Source: Triticum aestivum
Taxonomy: Eukaryota; Streptophyta; Magnoliopsida; Poales; Poaceae
Assembly: GCF_018294505.1 (NCBI RefSeq)
Contig: NC_057800.1
Coordinates: forward strand, 177,940,353-178,004,352
Direction of reading: 5' to 3'
Length of the DNA: 64,000 nucleotides
The position numbers were made by a program, and so were the translations under genes. Below, piece by piece: positions 31,686-44,879 of the stretch (position 1 is the first letter of the stretch; every line of letters begins with the position of its first letter). The notes under the pieces were generated by a model that made no database searches, was not told the DNA's origin, and saw only the letters and a program-made list of their open reading frames with translations.

Positions 31686-33715
31686 TGCTACGGGAGGGTC
31701 GGTGAGGGAGTGAGAGAGGTTGCCTGAGGCCTGGACGAGCTCAGGGGTACTATATATAGCGCATCCATGGCGGTTCCGTGGTCGAGGATAAGGTCGCCGG
31801 CGAACCGACGTTCTGTAGCTTGCAGGGCGACGTGGAGGCGACGAGAGCTAGGCGACACACTTGTGGATGAGCTCGCGAAGCTCCAGGGGGCAGGTGGCGA
31901 GCCGGGGTGGCTTGGGCGGCGCCGACCATGGCAAGGCACACTGCGGACGCCGGCGTGCCGCCAAAAGTGCTCTGCGGTGGCGCTGTAGGGAGCCAGGGTG
32001 GGCTGGCGTGTTGTGGCGAGAAGGGGAGCGCGTGGTGTGGTTCTGCAGAGGGGGCCAAGCCAGGGGCGCGACGCGGCGGCTCGTGCGCGGCACGTGCAAA
32101 ATGCGGGCTCTGCTCGCGCCTAGAGCACGCTCACCAGGTGCTCGTCGAAATGCCATGGCCTGCTAGGTGGCTTGGTTGGAGCTGGGGATTAGCAGTTCTA
32201 GTCTAGGGGTAGTTGGGATGCTAGTGGACATGCTAGTTTGAACAGAGGTGCAAGTTCACAGTGCAATGTCAAAATACATGTCAAAGTTGATCATGCCCAT
32301 AAGGTGTTTGACAAAATGCCAAGGGCACTTAGGCATTTCTTGGAGTGGCCAAAATCTCCAGATGGTGGTCTCATTAGATGCATAAGGAGGTGGTGAAGTT
32401 AGTTTGTCAAAAGCAGAAACTTGTTAGTGCAAGAATTGCAGAACTTCAATTCTGTATAGAAGTTAAATGGCATCACTTCATGAACCAAAATTGATCCAAT
32501 GGGTGCATGCTCCTGGATTTAGGGGTTTGGTAGGGCTGACTACAAGTAGGAGAAAGCACAAGGTCACTGGAGCAAAAATACTTAGGGTTGCAGTAGAAAT
32601 CACAAGATTGGGCCAGATTGGAAAGGAGGTTGATTCACTCAAAATTTTCAAATAACAACACTGGTTTTTTGCATAAAGTTGAATCATATGCTACTATTAA
32701 CATCCCATAATTTTGGTGGAGGCTAGGAAGAAATATTTAAATGAGTTGTAGTGCAAAATTACCCACTGGACCAGAGAAGAAAATTTGGTGTAGAGCTGAA
32801 AATATTTCATGAATAAAAGATATTTTTGCACAAAAGTGATTTAAAAACATCACCTGACATCTCCAAATTTTGGTGGGATTTTGAATGAACTTATCAAATG
32901 GTTGTAGTTCAAATATGGCCATATAACCTTGAAAAAATCATCTTTCAAGAAAATAAAGTTCAAGCAAATTAATTATGTAATTAGCTCTACTAATAAAAGA
33001 AAAGTTTTTTTCTTGAGAGATTAAACAAGTCAAATAACATATTTGGAAAGTTTTCACTTTGGGGAAAAACTCCATAATAACAAGGGAGAAAATGGTTCAG
33101 AAATCAAAAAGGAGCCCAGAAAATAAAAGTTTTAATTTCTTGGCAAAATTTTAGTTAACAAACAAGGTTAAAATTTTTGGGGTGTCACAACTCTACCCCC
33201 CTTAAGAAAAATCTCGTCCTCGAGATTTGATAAGGTTGTTTTGAAAAACAAATACTCCACGGTTACGTGTTTTTGCAAGCCGGGTGTGTGCTCGAGCGGG
33301 TTGTGAGTCTGCTGCCGTGGTGCTGTGTGAAACTAAATAATCCATGTCGTGAAAAGGTGTACGATGCAGCAGCTCCGGGAAAAGTAATCTTAATCCGGGA
33401 TTTTTTCGCGAGAGAAAACAGTTAATTTAAAGGAGCATAAACCACAATAAAACTACACACATTAGTAGAAGCCAAATAATTGACTTGTCGCACAAGCTCA
33501 GGGTATCACGCATAAGTTACAACACATGGATAAATGTTGCAATAATGAACACAGCAGCGACGTCTAAAATGGAAATGGTAACTGGACGGGGTCCCGAGAA
33601 AACGTCTCTGGTACTGGGACACATTCCTCTTCTATCGGGGGAAGTGGATTGACCAGTCTATGTATGTGTCTCTCTTGGTCGGGCCTCAGAGTTCTGCCGA
33701 TGGCGATCTGAGGAT

Positions 33716-34195
33716 TTAAATCCGCGAGGCTCTGGAGATAACCATCACACGTTGGGTTAAACGTTCTTGAGCGATGACGTACTGGACAAGGTTGGCCAGT
33801 ACTGGGTCTCTCTCATCCGTCCATCGGGAAAAGATGTTACTCCTCCGGGTGCTGCACGGCTCCGGAAAGTAATAATACCTCGTTCGCTGGCATAGGATAC
33901 CGCGAATCGAAGGCGAGCAAGCGCTTCGTATGCAGCAGCTTCTACGGCCATTTGCGGGGTCGGCATAGATTTCCCTACGAAGGAGACCTCCGTTGGGTCT
34001 TGGTTTGAGTTTCACGGGAGGGATGTGTACTGCTGCCCAATATCTCGAGGTGGAAGGGGTGATTCTTGATTTGAACAGCTCGTACTGGGGTGGCTGGGTA
34101 GCGCCCATGGTACTGTAGGTAAAATCCCACAATTTCTTGACAAAACTACCCGGGGTTGCATCTAGGGTTCTCAGATAAATGCTGGGGCTCGGCAT
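33716..34195 (-). pseudogene. Array ORF2 (copy 2), frameshifted
   Basis: It starts MPSPSIYLRT at 34195 with TATAAAAGG at 34259-34267, as in copy 1. The domain is readable through RYWAAVHIPPV, then an extra T near 34011 shifts the frame. The middle (MPTPQMAVEAAAYEALARLRF) continues in another frame at 33966-33757, and later indels move DPVLANLVQYV back. At least three indels break it. Confidence 0.7.
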
Positions 34196-34554
34196 GGCAA
34201 GAAATGGTTGTGAGGATGGTGCACAAGGTGAGGGGTGCTTGGCAAGGTCACGCGGTGGCCTTTTATAGCACTGGAGCTGGGTCATTTTTACCGTGGTGAA
34301 TGGTAATGAATTTCCAGCTCTGCTCCAAGTGTCGGGGTCAAGCCACAGATACACACATTTCACTAAAGTGACGTGTTACTGTGGGGGTTGTCGGCGAGGT
34401 TTTTTGGTAACTGTGCATGGGATAGAAATGCTGACATGACCATGCAAGGCTACAGAGGCACAATGACAGGCGGTGTTTATATACAAGGTCACACGATTAC
34501 AAAGCGAGGATACACTAGGACTCGACACTACTCGAGTGAGTCAGTCTACCTCGT

Positions 34555-35334
34555 TCACATCCAAGCGGGCGTGCCTTGTGGATGTCGAGGCTTCTTCATC
34601 GGCTTCGCCGTCGGGGTTAGCTGGAGGGGGTGGAGGAACTGCAGGGTCGGGGTAGCGATGATGACCATCATGGGGATTGTTGGCCACAATCCCATTGGAG
34701 TGTGTTCCCAAAAGGCAACGAAGCGCTTCTGGGTCATCAAAGCACCTTGGTTGGTGGCTGGGGCTGTCCTCAAGGTCTCGATTGGTTGTCCGAATAGCAC
34801 GACTGGGTTGTCGGTGTCGGGCTCATCTTCTCTTCTTACCGGGGCTTGGCGAATCAGTTCTCCATGAGCCGCGATCAGATCAACGGTGATTTGATCGAAC
34901 AATCCTTCTAGTGCACCTACATAGCGCACTAGGTGCAACAATGCAGGATCTGTCTCGTGATCTCCGTTGACAACTCGGGGTGGTCTACTGTATCCGTCAC
35001 GGCTGGGGTAGTAGTAGAAGGAGCGACAGTTAACTCTGGGTGACAAGTGCCAGAGTTGAACTATAGCTTCTCGAGCAGCTAGTTGGATGGCTTGTGGATC
35101 AAAGGAAGTCGTCCTTCCAGTGAACCTGTAGGGGCGCTCGGGTGCTAGACCCCTACCATAGATGTGCACAGTGGACCAGAATTGATGGCTCTCACCGCTC
35201 ATGGACCCTTGGTACACAACATATTCTGGGGGCTCTTCTAACGCATAGGCACGACGGGTGAGGTTTGCGAGTATGGTCACAAAGCCTCCAAGGTTGGTTG
35301 CTGTGGTCTCATTGTGTACGATGGGTCCTGGCAT
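34555..35334 (-). pseudogene. Array ORF1 (copy 2), C terminus frameshifted
   Basis: It begins MPGPIVHNET at 35334 behind TATAAAAGG at 35387-35395. The first ~80 residues are almost identical to copy 1, after which divergence rises sharply. At 34731 the copy has GGG where copy 1 has GGGG (28011-28014), so the last ~58 residues are in a different frame and end at 34555. The N-terminal domain is intact apart from substitutions. Confidence 0.7.
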
Positions 35335-36225
35335 TCTAGCTCGATTTGGGTAGAGGTTGTGCTGTGTTGGGTTGAGGCTAGCGTGCCCTTTTATAGAAAA
35401 GGGGACGGAGTCTTCCTTCGCACGCTTGCGAGATGGACTATTCGGGATTCGGTCACTGGCGCATGAGCGACAGGTTGGGTTGATAGGTTGGGCACCGACT
35501 GCCAAAAGGTATCGGGTCACTGTGTGGCTATCTTGCAAGGGAAGCTTGGCTGGGGTTTGGTTACGGTCTGGTGGGTTGGTTTGCCTAAGTTTATTGACCT
35601 GGCTGAGATAGGATTAGCCAATGGTCATCCTGGCTCAGATACCAAGTCTGTCGCGACCGGTTTTCCGGACTTTAATTTCCAGAAAAGGGCGGTTGTGCTC
35701 ACCAGCCCCAGGATTACTGTTAGCTGATGAGGCACCAACTTGATACAGAACTTCCAAGCAAAAATACAAAATATGTAGTACAAGACCATTCTGGCCTGTG
35801 AGTACATCAAATGGTTTCTAGTGGTGAGGGCGGAAGCGGTTTGTGGTTCACCACGGTCTATGGGACTCCATTTCCCACAGGAACAGCTGACCAGGTTAAT
35901 TCCTATCTTCGCGAGGCTGCTATCACCGTTGCTTAGGTTTCGAGGCTATCATCGCAATGCTCCTCTCCAAGCAAGCAATCTGGCCAAGACAATAGCCAGG
36001 GACAAGCCAGTGAGTACTTTTGAATGTACTCGCAAACATTTAGAACACAGGTATAATATATGCAAACATATCACTGAAATATTCTATGATCACATCGTGA
36101 GTCATAAATAAAATCTTGATGCAAGCAGGTTATTTATATGCAACCGGAATATGCAATGACAGAATAGAAATAAAATGCACCGATCGGATGTCTGAAGCGA
36201 CGTCTCGAAGGATAGTAAAAGTGAG

Positions 36226-36624
36226 CATGCCTCAGTCGGGCGTCTTAGCGACACCATGTAAGGGGCTTATAAAGTAAATAATATAGCAACATGCCACAGT
36301 CGGGCGTCGAGCAATGCCACATAAAGGGCTTATGAAAATGAAATAACAAACATGCCATAGTCGGGCGTCTGTGCGACGCCGCAGAAAGGGCTTATAAGTA
36401 AATGAAATAACCACATGCCACAGTCGGGCGTCTGAGCGACACCACATAAAGGGCTTGTAAAATAAATGAAATAATGAACCTGCCACAGTCGGGCGTCTGA
36501 GCGACGCCACATAAAGCCACAGTTGGGCGTCTGAGCGACGCCACATAAAGGGCTTGTAAAATAAATGAAATAACGAACCTGCCACAGTCGGGCGTCTGAG
36601 CGACGCCACATAAAGGGCTTATAA
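36226..36624. repeat. Hairpin tandem repeat, LTR 3, with extra partial unit
   Basis: The array matches LTRs 1 and 2 but carries an extra ~35-bp partial unit, so two GGCGTCTGAGCGACGCC hairpins sit about 37 bp apart near 36495-36542. The second unit has lost bases in its hairpin (GGGCGTCGAGCAATGCC). Confidence 0.8.
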
Positions 36625-38043
36625 TCATAGTGAATATCCAGGAGGTGGTACCGTCCCAGGGATATTCCTTATTTCAAACAATGCAACCGGTTAGTCCACA
36701 GTGATAACAATCATAACCATCATATATCACAAGTCATAATCAATATTCGGGTTTAGTAGTTTCTCCTCCGAAGACCGACACTAAGACCGACACTTGACCC
36801 ATCCCAGACGGTAATCCTTGACCATGGACACGGCTATTCGAATAGGTTTAATATCTCTGCAGAGGGTGTACTCTTTACCCACGAGTAACGGATTTCCTTT
36901 AGTCCATCGGGACTAATTCCGTCTACGGTCTTTTAATTGAAAACCCACCTGACTTGCACACACCAGTTTTTACTCGTGTCTGGAATCACCCATGACACCT
37001 GTTAAGCAAAACTCTAAGTGGGGAGGCTACAACCTCGCGTAGCATGGGATCAAATTTCTATCGCGCGCTCTAAGGGGTGCCCCCCTCTCGGTCCCAACCG
37101 GATACACCCATGCCCCCGGACCAGGTGGCATGCCTACCAGATGCAGCCGGTATCTTTCACCATGGCCTCTCTGTATGGTGTGTGCCAAGACAAGGATTAA
37201 CAATTTACTGAACCATACCCCACCTATGGCAGGGACCAGTGATAGTACGAAACAATTATGGGGGTTACCGGAACTAGACTCGATCTGTGGTCGACTCAGG
37301 AGGTTTATAAATTCCCTCCATGACATGTATAACGAATATATTTCAACTAGCAACATCACCGCCCATTATGCCTTACTATGCCATATCGGACATAAATGTC
37401 CCGACGGAGACCGGCGACAAGCTCACGCCTACCCAAGGCAGAGGCTTTCCCGGATTCCTTTCCGGTATGCATGCAAGGCACATGAGGATGATTACCATCA
37501 CAAGTATGTTCATTCCCAACAGCAAGGAAATCACGAAATATGCATCCATGCAAATGATCATATCACATGAAATAACAAGTTCTCCGAAATAAGGTGGTGT
37601 TGTAAACGTGTCAACTAACACACCAAAAATATTATTTCGGGGTTCAGAATGCTTGCCTTCATGGTGTAGAAAGGCAGGGTGGACACCAAATCTTTTGAAA
37701 GCTTTCCTCTCTTCAAAAATCCTATTTTCAAAAATATGCAAATAACACATAATTCAAAACAGTACAAAAACTTGTTTGGAAAATTTTCAAATAAATGTTA
37801 AAATAAACTAGACAGAATTTGAGAGATGTAGGAAAAAGAATTAATTCATTTGGAGTTGTATTTAGAAAGTTATAGATAGTCAAAGCTCTGGTCAAAATCT
37901 GTTTTTAAAATAAAACAGAAAAAAAAAACAGAAAAATGTTTCGATTACTGACCACGTCGAAGGCGTAATTTGAAATTACGCCTCCACTTATCCAGCGTGG
38001 ACGCGCGGGGTGTCACTGCCAGTGGGTCCAGGGGGCCCACTAG

Positions 38044-38445
38044 TCAGGTTTGACTAGTCGCCCCGCCCCTTCTCCCTCCTCTGTCCGAGCGGGGCGAGGC
38101 TCTGGCGACCAACGCCGGCGAGCGGTGGCTCCTCGCGGCCTCTGGAGGGCGGGGATGGATCCGCCAGACTGGGGCGGTCCTCCCAGTAGTCGTAGGGTCA
38201 GCGGGGACGGGGTGAGCTGCCGGCGGCGAGCTTCGCGGCGGAGGATGTTTCGGGGGCGAAGTGAACTTTCGCCCGCGGCTAGTCCCGAGCCAAATTGAGT
38301 GGGGTTTTGGACTCATGAGAGGGAGAGGGAGTTCCTGGTGAAGAGAGTGGAGAGGGGGAGGTCCTGGTGGCGCCGGAACGGCCGGGGCAGTGGCAGCGGC
38401 AGAAGTTGCCAGAGAGGAAGAAGATGACTCCTCGGGTCGATCCAT
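38044..38445 (-). CDS. 133-codon ORF inside LTR 3
   Basis: Third same-length copy of the LTR ORF described at 24588-24989, with a handful of residue changes (such as HSIWLG for HSILLG). Coding status is uncertain. Confidence 0.3.
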   Translation of the reverse strand: MDRPEESSSSSLATSAAATAPAVPAPPGPPPLHSLHQELPLPLMSPKPHSIWLGTSRGRKFTSPPKHPPPRSSPPAAHPVPADPTTTGRTAPVWRIHPRPPEAARSHRSPALVARASPRSDRGGRRGGATSQT

Positions 38446-39950
38446 TGCTACGGGAGGGTCAGTGAGGGAGTGAGAGAGGTTTCCTGAGGCCTGGACAAGC
38501 TCGGGGGTACTATATATAGCGCATCCATGGCGGTTCTGTAGTCGAGGATAAGGTCACCGGCGAACCGACGTTCTGTAGCTTGCAGGGCGACGTGGAGGCG
38601 ACGAGAGCTAGGAGACACACTTGTGGATGAGCTCGCGAAGCTTCAGGGGGAAGGTGGCGAGCCGGGGTGGCTTGGGCGGCACCGACCATGGCAGGGCGCA
38701 CTGCGGAAGCCGGCGTGCCGCCAAAAGTGCTCTGCCGGTGGCGCTGTAGGGCGCCAGGGTGGGCTGGTGTGTTGTGGCGAGAAGGGGAGCGCGTGGCGTG
38801 GTTCTGCAGAGTGGGCCAAGCCTGGGGCGCGACGCGGCGGTCGTGCGCGGCACGTGCAAAACGCGTGCTCTGCTCGCGCCCAGAGCACGCTCACCAGGTG
38901 CTCGACGAAATGCCATGGCCTGCTAGGTGGCTTGGTTGGAGCTGGGGATTAGCAGTTCTAGTCTAGGGGTAGTTGGGATGCTAGTGGACATGCTAGTTTG
39001 ATCAGAGGTGCAAGTTCACAGTGCAATGTCAAAATACATGTCAAAGCTGATCATGCCCATAAGGTGTTTGACAAAATGCCAAGGGCACTTAGGCATTTCT
39101 TGGAGTGGCCAAAATCTCCAGATGGTGGTCTCATTAGATGCATAAGGAGGTGGTGAAGTTAGTTTGTCAAAAGCAGAAACTTGTTAGTGCAAGAATTGCA
39201 GAACTTCAATTCTGTACAGAAGTTAAATGGCATCACTTCATGAACCAAAATTGATCCAATGGGTGCATGCTCCTGGATTTAGGGGTTTGGTAGGGCTGAC
39301 TACAAGTAGGAGAAAGCACAAGGTCACTGGAGCAAAAATACTTAGGGTTGCAGTAGAAATCACAAGATTGGGCCAGAATGGAAAGGAGGTTGATTCACTC
39401 AAAATTTTCAAATAACAACACTGGGTTTTTGCATAAAGTTGAATCATATGCTACTACTAACATCCCATAATTTTGGTGGAGGCTAGGAAGAAATATTTAA
39501 ATGAGTTGTAGTGCAAAATTACCCACTGGACCAGAGAAGAAAATTTGGTGTAGAGCTCAAAATATTTCATGAATAAAAGATATTTTTGCACAAAAGTGAT
39601 TTAAAAACATCACCTGACATCTCCAAATTTTGGTGGGATTTTTGAATGAACTTATCAAATGGTTGTAGTTCAAATATGGCCATATAACCTTGAAAAAATC
39701 ATCTTTCAAGAAAATAAAGTTCAAGCAAATTAATTATGTAATTAGCTCTACTAATAAAAGAAAAGTTTTTTCTTGAGAGATTAAACAAGTCAAATAGCAT
39801 ATTTGAAAAGTTTTCACTTTGGGGAGAAACTCCATAATAACAAGGGAGAAAATGGTTCAGAAATCAAAAAGGAGCCCGGAAAATAAAAGTTTTAATTTCT
39901 TGGCAAACTTTTAGTTAACAAAACAAGGTTAAAATTTTTGGGGTGTCACA

Positions 39951-40859
39951 AATTCATATCTAGAGACATACAGGGTGTGTGAGAGAATCCCATAGGGAGA
40001 AAGACAAAGTGAAAGACGAGTGGAGACTATGTGTGTGGCGGTGAAAAAGAAAGCTTAGGTACCTAGTGATACGAGAGAACGGTAGAGACGTGAGAGATAA
40101 TGAAAACCATGTAATGTATAATGATAGGGAGAGTGTGACACATCTCAAGGGAGACGTCGAGAGACCATGTTTGCAAGGATAGGAGAAACATCAAGTGAGC
40201 GTGTGGGTGAGCAAGAGAAAAGAGAGTGATAGCTACATGAAGGAGCATGCATGCGAGAGAGATGGGCGTGAAAGGAGTGAACATAGAAGGGATTCAAATA
40301 TTTGAATTCGAGATGATGATACACGTAATCCATACTCGAACCAAAATTGATCTATCAAACATGCATACTCATATGAATTCACGCGCATCTATGTTATTTA
40401 ATATGTAGATATTACTGATCCATATATTTTAGTAGAACATAATTTGGTTTAATTTTTTGAATTCAACCTTATGATTTTGAGATCATTGTATTTGTAAATC
40501 ATAGTATACATATAAAATAGAATAATTCTTTGTTGTGCTTTCGAAAGTATATATAAAAAATGATGTATATAGAATTTTATTCCAATCGAAAGTGGATCCT
40601 GCCTAAAAAAATAGAATACAAATGGGATTCGAATTGAGTTTGCACGGTAGACGTGCACTCTGCAAATTTTGAACGAAGCGGGGAAAGTCGCAGTAACCGC
40701 CCGAAACCAAAATCTGCGAGATGGAAATTACTACTGCCTATCCCTACCACACAAAGCCTATCTACTCGATTTCTATAGGTTATTATAGCTGCTGCATCAC
40801 AGTACGACCCCAACTACTTTTATGGATATCAGTCAGGCCAGCCGTGGCCATAGACCAAC
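39951..40859. other. Purine-rich then AT-rich flank, no gene seen
   Basis: 39951-40300 is rich in GAGAGA and GTGTG, like 21740-22222. 40300-40859 is AT-rich without credible ORFs or element ends. Confidence 0.4.
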
Positions 40860-42904
40860 TTAGGCCAAAAGCCTAAGCTTGGGGGAGTACGTATTTCTCA
40901 CTGACATTACATTTATGCTCACACACTCATTGCTAGATGTCGGTGCTCATACTTTTTCATTGTATCATACATGCTAGTTTATTTTCCTTTTTATGCTTTC
41001 TTCTTGTGTGTTTAATAAACCTTAAGAAAAACCAAAAAAAAGTTAGTTGTAGCTTTTAATTAATTTACCTTCCATGCTTGTAGTAGTAACTAAAAAGAAA
41101 ACCTAAAAATATTTCTTGTTCTTCTTTTGCTTGTTGGGATCTTTCCCGTGTAAATAGTTTTATTTCTTTTCTTTTCTTTGGGGGTCGATAGGAGAAGACC
41201 ATGATTAAATTGTTGAAGTGGCTCTTATATGCATTATTGTTGATCTGACAAAAGAGCCCATATTGCCTTGTCTTCTCCTGTTTATTGAATGCTTGCAGAT
41301 TCCATCTTAGTCCAATGCACGTGCACTATTATTATTATTATTCACACTATTCAGTCGTGCAAGTGAAAGGCAATTATGATGATATATGATGGACTGACTG
41401 AGATAAGAAAGGCTGGTATGAACTCAGCCTCTTTTGTTTTTGTAAATATGATTAGTTCATCGTTCCTGATTCAGCCTATTATGAATAAATATGTTTGCAA
41501 TGACAACTAGAGATCATAGTTTCTTATGCCATGCTTGATTAGCTATGAGTTATAATGGTTTACCTTGCATGCCAACATGCTATTAAAATGGTTATGATGT
41601 GGTATGATAGGGTGGTATCCTCCTCTGAATGATTTAAGTGACTTGACTTGGCACATGTTCATGCATGTAGTTGAAACAAAATCAACATAGCCTTCACGAT
41701 ATTTATGTTCATGGTGGATTATATCCTACTCATGCTTGCATTCAGTTTGATTAATTTTAATGCATGTTCATGACTGTTGTCGCTCTCTAGCTGGTCGCTT
41801 CCGAGTCTTTTGCTAGCCTTCACCTATACTAAGCGTGAATACTGCTTGTGCATCCAAACTCCTTAAACCCCAAAGTTATTCCACATGAGTCCACTATACC
41901 TACCTATATACGGTATCTACCTGCCGTTCCAAGTAAATTTGTATGTGCCAAACTCTAAACCTTCAAATAAATATCCTGTTTTGTATGCTCGAATAGCTCA
42001 CGTATCAACTAGGGCTGTCTGTATCTTCCATGTTATGCAGGTTATTCTCAAGAGGAGTGGACTCCGCTCCTCACTCACGAGATAAATGGCTAGTCACCGG
42101 GATGCCCAGTCCCATGCTTTATGCGAACTAAATCAAAATAATTGCAAACAAAACTCCCCTTGGACTCTTGTTAGTTGGAGGCACTTGTTGTTTCGAGAAA
42201 GCCATGGATCGATGCTTGTTGGTGGAAGGGGGAGTATAAAACTTTACCATTCTGTTCGGGAACAACCTATAATGTACGTAGCATGGAAGATATCGCCATC
42301 TCTTGGTTGTTATGTTGACAATGAAAGTATACCTCTCAAAATATTATTCACCTCTATTTTAAAACCGAGCTCTGGCACCTCTACAAATCCCTGCTTCCCT
42401 CTGCGAAGGGCCTATCTATTTACTTTTATACTGAGTCATCACCCTCTCATTAAAAAGCATCAGTTTGAGAGCACCGCTGTCATTTGCATTCATTACTGTT
42501 AGTTTACATTGGGTATGACTTGACTGGATCTCTTTTACCATGAATTACAATGTCTAGTCAGTCCTTGGTCTTTAAAGGTGCTCTACATTTATGTTTTGCG
42601 GTCTCAGAAAGGGCTAGCAAGATACCACACTGTTATATCATATTATGATTGTTTTGAGGAAGTGTTGTCATCCGAGTTTTATTATTATGGCTCGCTAGTA
42701 GATTATGCTATTGATATGAGTAAACTTGAGACCTATGCGTTATTGCGAATGTGGTTAGTTATAATCTTTGTTGAAAACTTGAATGCTGGCTTTACATATT
42801 TACAACAACAAGAGCAAACAAAATTTGTAAAAGTTTTTCTTTATCACTTTCAGTTTGTCAACTAAATTGCTTGAGGACAAGCAAAGGTTTAAGCTTGGGG
42901 GAGT
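40860..42904 (+). mobile_element. Family A Gypsy element C: 3' internal (post-pol) domain
   Basis: This is the region between pol and the 3' LTR of a plus-strand Gypsy element. AAGCTTGGGGGAGTA near 40875 and the polypurine tract AAGCTTGGGGGAGT at 42891-42904 bracket it. Everything upstream (gag, pol, 5' LTR) is missing, so the element is truncated at its 5' side. The stretch is AT-rich. Two moderate ORFs lie at 42086-42502 (138 residues) and 42578-42865 (95 residues) in the position where some plant Gypsy lineages carry an env-like ORF. I see no signal peptide or env motif and do not claim one. Confidence 0.7.
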
Positions 42905-44319
42905 TTATACGTCTCCAACGCATCTACTTTTCCAAACACTTTTGCCCTTGTTTTGGACTCTAACTTGCATGATTTGAATGGAACTAACCTGGACTGATGC
43001 TGTTTTCACCAGAATTACCATGGTGTTATTTATGTGCAGGAGCAAACGTTCTTGGAATGACCTGAAACTTCACGGAGACACTTTCCAGAAAATAAGAAAA
43101 ATACCTGCCAAAGATGAAGGCCAGGGGGGCACCACCTTGCCACGAGGGTGGGGGGCGCGCCTGCCGCCCTAGGGCGCGCCCCTACCTCGTGGGCCCCCTG
43201 TTGCCTCTCCGACTCCAACTCCACCTCCATATATTGAGTTTCGGGGAGAAAAAAAGAAGAGAGAAGAAATCATCGCGTTTTACGATACGGAGCCGCCGCC
43301 AAGCCCTAAACCTCTAGGGAGGGCTGATCTGGAGTCCGTTCGGGGCTTCGAAGAGGGGAATACGTCGCCATCGTCAACATCAACCATCCTCCATCACCAA
43401 TTTCATGATGCTCACCGCCGTGCGTGAGTAATCCCATCGTAGGCTTGCTGGACGGTGATGGGTTGGATGGGATCTATCATGTAATGGAGTTAGTTTTGTT
43501 AGGGTTTGATCCCTAGTGTCCACTATATTCTGAGATTGATGTTGCTATGACTTTGCTATGCTTAATGCTTGTCACTAGGGCCCGAGTGCCATGATTTCAG
43601 ATATGAACCTATTATGTTTTCATCAATATATGAGTGTTCCTGATCCTATCTTGCAAGTCTATAGTCACCTATTATGTGTTATGATTCATTAACCCTGAAG
43701 TGACAATAATCGGGATACTTACCGGAGATGACCGTAGTTTGAGGAGTTCATGTATTCACTATGTGTTAATGCTTTGTTTCGGTTCTCTATTAAAAGGAGG
43801 CCTTAATATCCCTTAGTTTCCATAAGGATCCCGCTGCCACGGGAGGGTAGGACAAAAGATGTTATGCAGTTCTTTTCCATAAGCACGTATGACTATATTC
43901 GGAATACATGCATACATTATATCAATGAACTGGAGCTAGTTCTGTGTCACCCTAGGTTATGACTGTTACATGATGAACTGCATCTGGCATAATTCTCCAT
44001 CACCGATCCATTGCCTACGAGCTTTCCATATATTGTTCTTCGCTTATTTACTTTTCCGTTGCTATTGCTATCATCACTACAAAATACCAAAAACACTACT
44101 TTTACTACTGTTACCTTTTGCTACCATTACCACTACTATCATATTAATTTGCTACTAAATACTTTGCAGTAGATATTAAGTTTCCAGGTGTGGTTGAATT
44201 GACAACTCAGCTGCTAATACTTGAGAATATTCTTTGGCTCCCCTTGTGTCGAATCAATAAATTTGGGTTGAATACTCTACCCTCGAAAACTGTTGCGATC
44301 CTCTATTTGTGGGTTATCA
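42905..44319 (+). mobile_element. Family A Gypsy element C: 3' LTR
   Basis: It begins TTATACGTCTCC (first G of TGATAC changed) and ends GGGTTATCA, 1415 bp. It matches the 4568-5945 LTR in reverse orientation throughout, for example the block around ACTCGGGCCCTAGTGACAAG and its complement. Confidence 0.85.
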
Positions 44320-44462
44320 ACCATCACTCTATAGCTTATTTTCCTTTGCCCTCCATTTACTACACAAAAGATCTATATTTACTCTTACCATAAGGTAGGA
44401 TAACACCGATGGTACTGAAGAAGTTTAGCTCTGTATTGCTCTTGGTTGTACCTTTTGCTTGT
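44320..44462. other. Short spacer, nothing recognised
   Basis: 143 bp between the LTR end and the CACTA terminus, with no ORF or repeat noted. Confidence 0.3.
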
Positions 44463-44879
44463 CACTACAAAAAAATACACTTCCGTGATGATATGTGTTT
44501 ATCATAGTAGGTCACGTTTTCTGTCATGCATGTACATCCATGACAAATTTAAGACAGAATCAAGATAGTCATACCCGTGCTGTCGTAGAAATGTTCCATG
44601 ACATTACCAAAATTATCATCACGGAAGTGTCCACTTCCATGACGATAAATCGCGTGTCATAGAAGTGTTTTCGTCAAGGGTGACCAACACATGGCATCGA
44701 CCGTAACGGAACACCGTTAAGCTATCGGGTTCGGTTTTGGATCCGATAACCCGTTAACAGCCCCAACCAATGGGGATTTTCCACGTGTATAATCATCATT
44801 GGCTAGAGGAAACACGTGTCGGCTCACCGTTGGGACAGATGTCATCCACTCATTGCACCCAAAGCGTCTATGATACGTC

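Larger units (their letters stand above)
28930..33189 (-). repeat. LTR 2 of the array (shared middle LTR)
   Basis: A 4260-bp LTR with the same layout as LTR 1: hairpin array at 29510-29879, 133-codon ORF at 31284-31685 and TATA at 31750-31759. It serves as 3' LTR for the upper internal domain and 5' LTR for the lower. Confidence 0.9.
22223..39950 (-). mobile_element. Three-LTR array of a pol-less retrotransposon (LARD-like)
   Basis: Three direct LTRs at 22223-26466, 28930-33189 and 35649-39950 (4244, 4260 and 4302 bp) alternate with two internal domains of 2463 and 2459 bp. All are in minus orientation. Primer-binding sites complementary to initiator-Met tRNA lie at the upper end of each internal domain and purine tracts at the lower end. 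No protease, reverse transcriptase or integrase is readable, so mobilisation would need another element. Outer flanks are GATTG and AATTC, sharing only ATT, so no clean target-site duplication is seen. Long LTRs with a short pol-less interior fit the LARD class. I cannot name the family. Confidence 0.9.
35649..39950 (-). repeat. LTR 3 of the array (5'-most)
   Basis: A 4302-bp LTR with the same internal landmarks: hairpin array at 36226-36624, 133-codon ORF at 38044-38445 and TATA at 38510-38519. The extra length is partly explained by an additional partial hairpin unit near 36515-36550. Confidence 0.9.
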
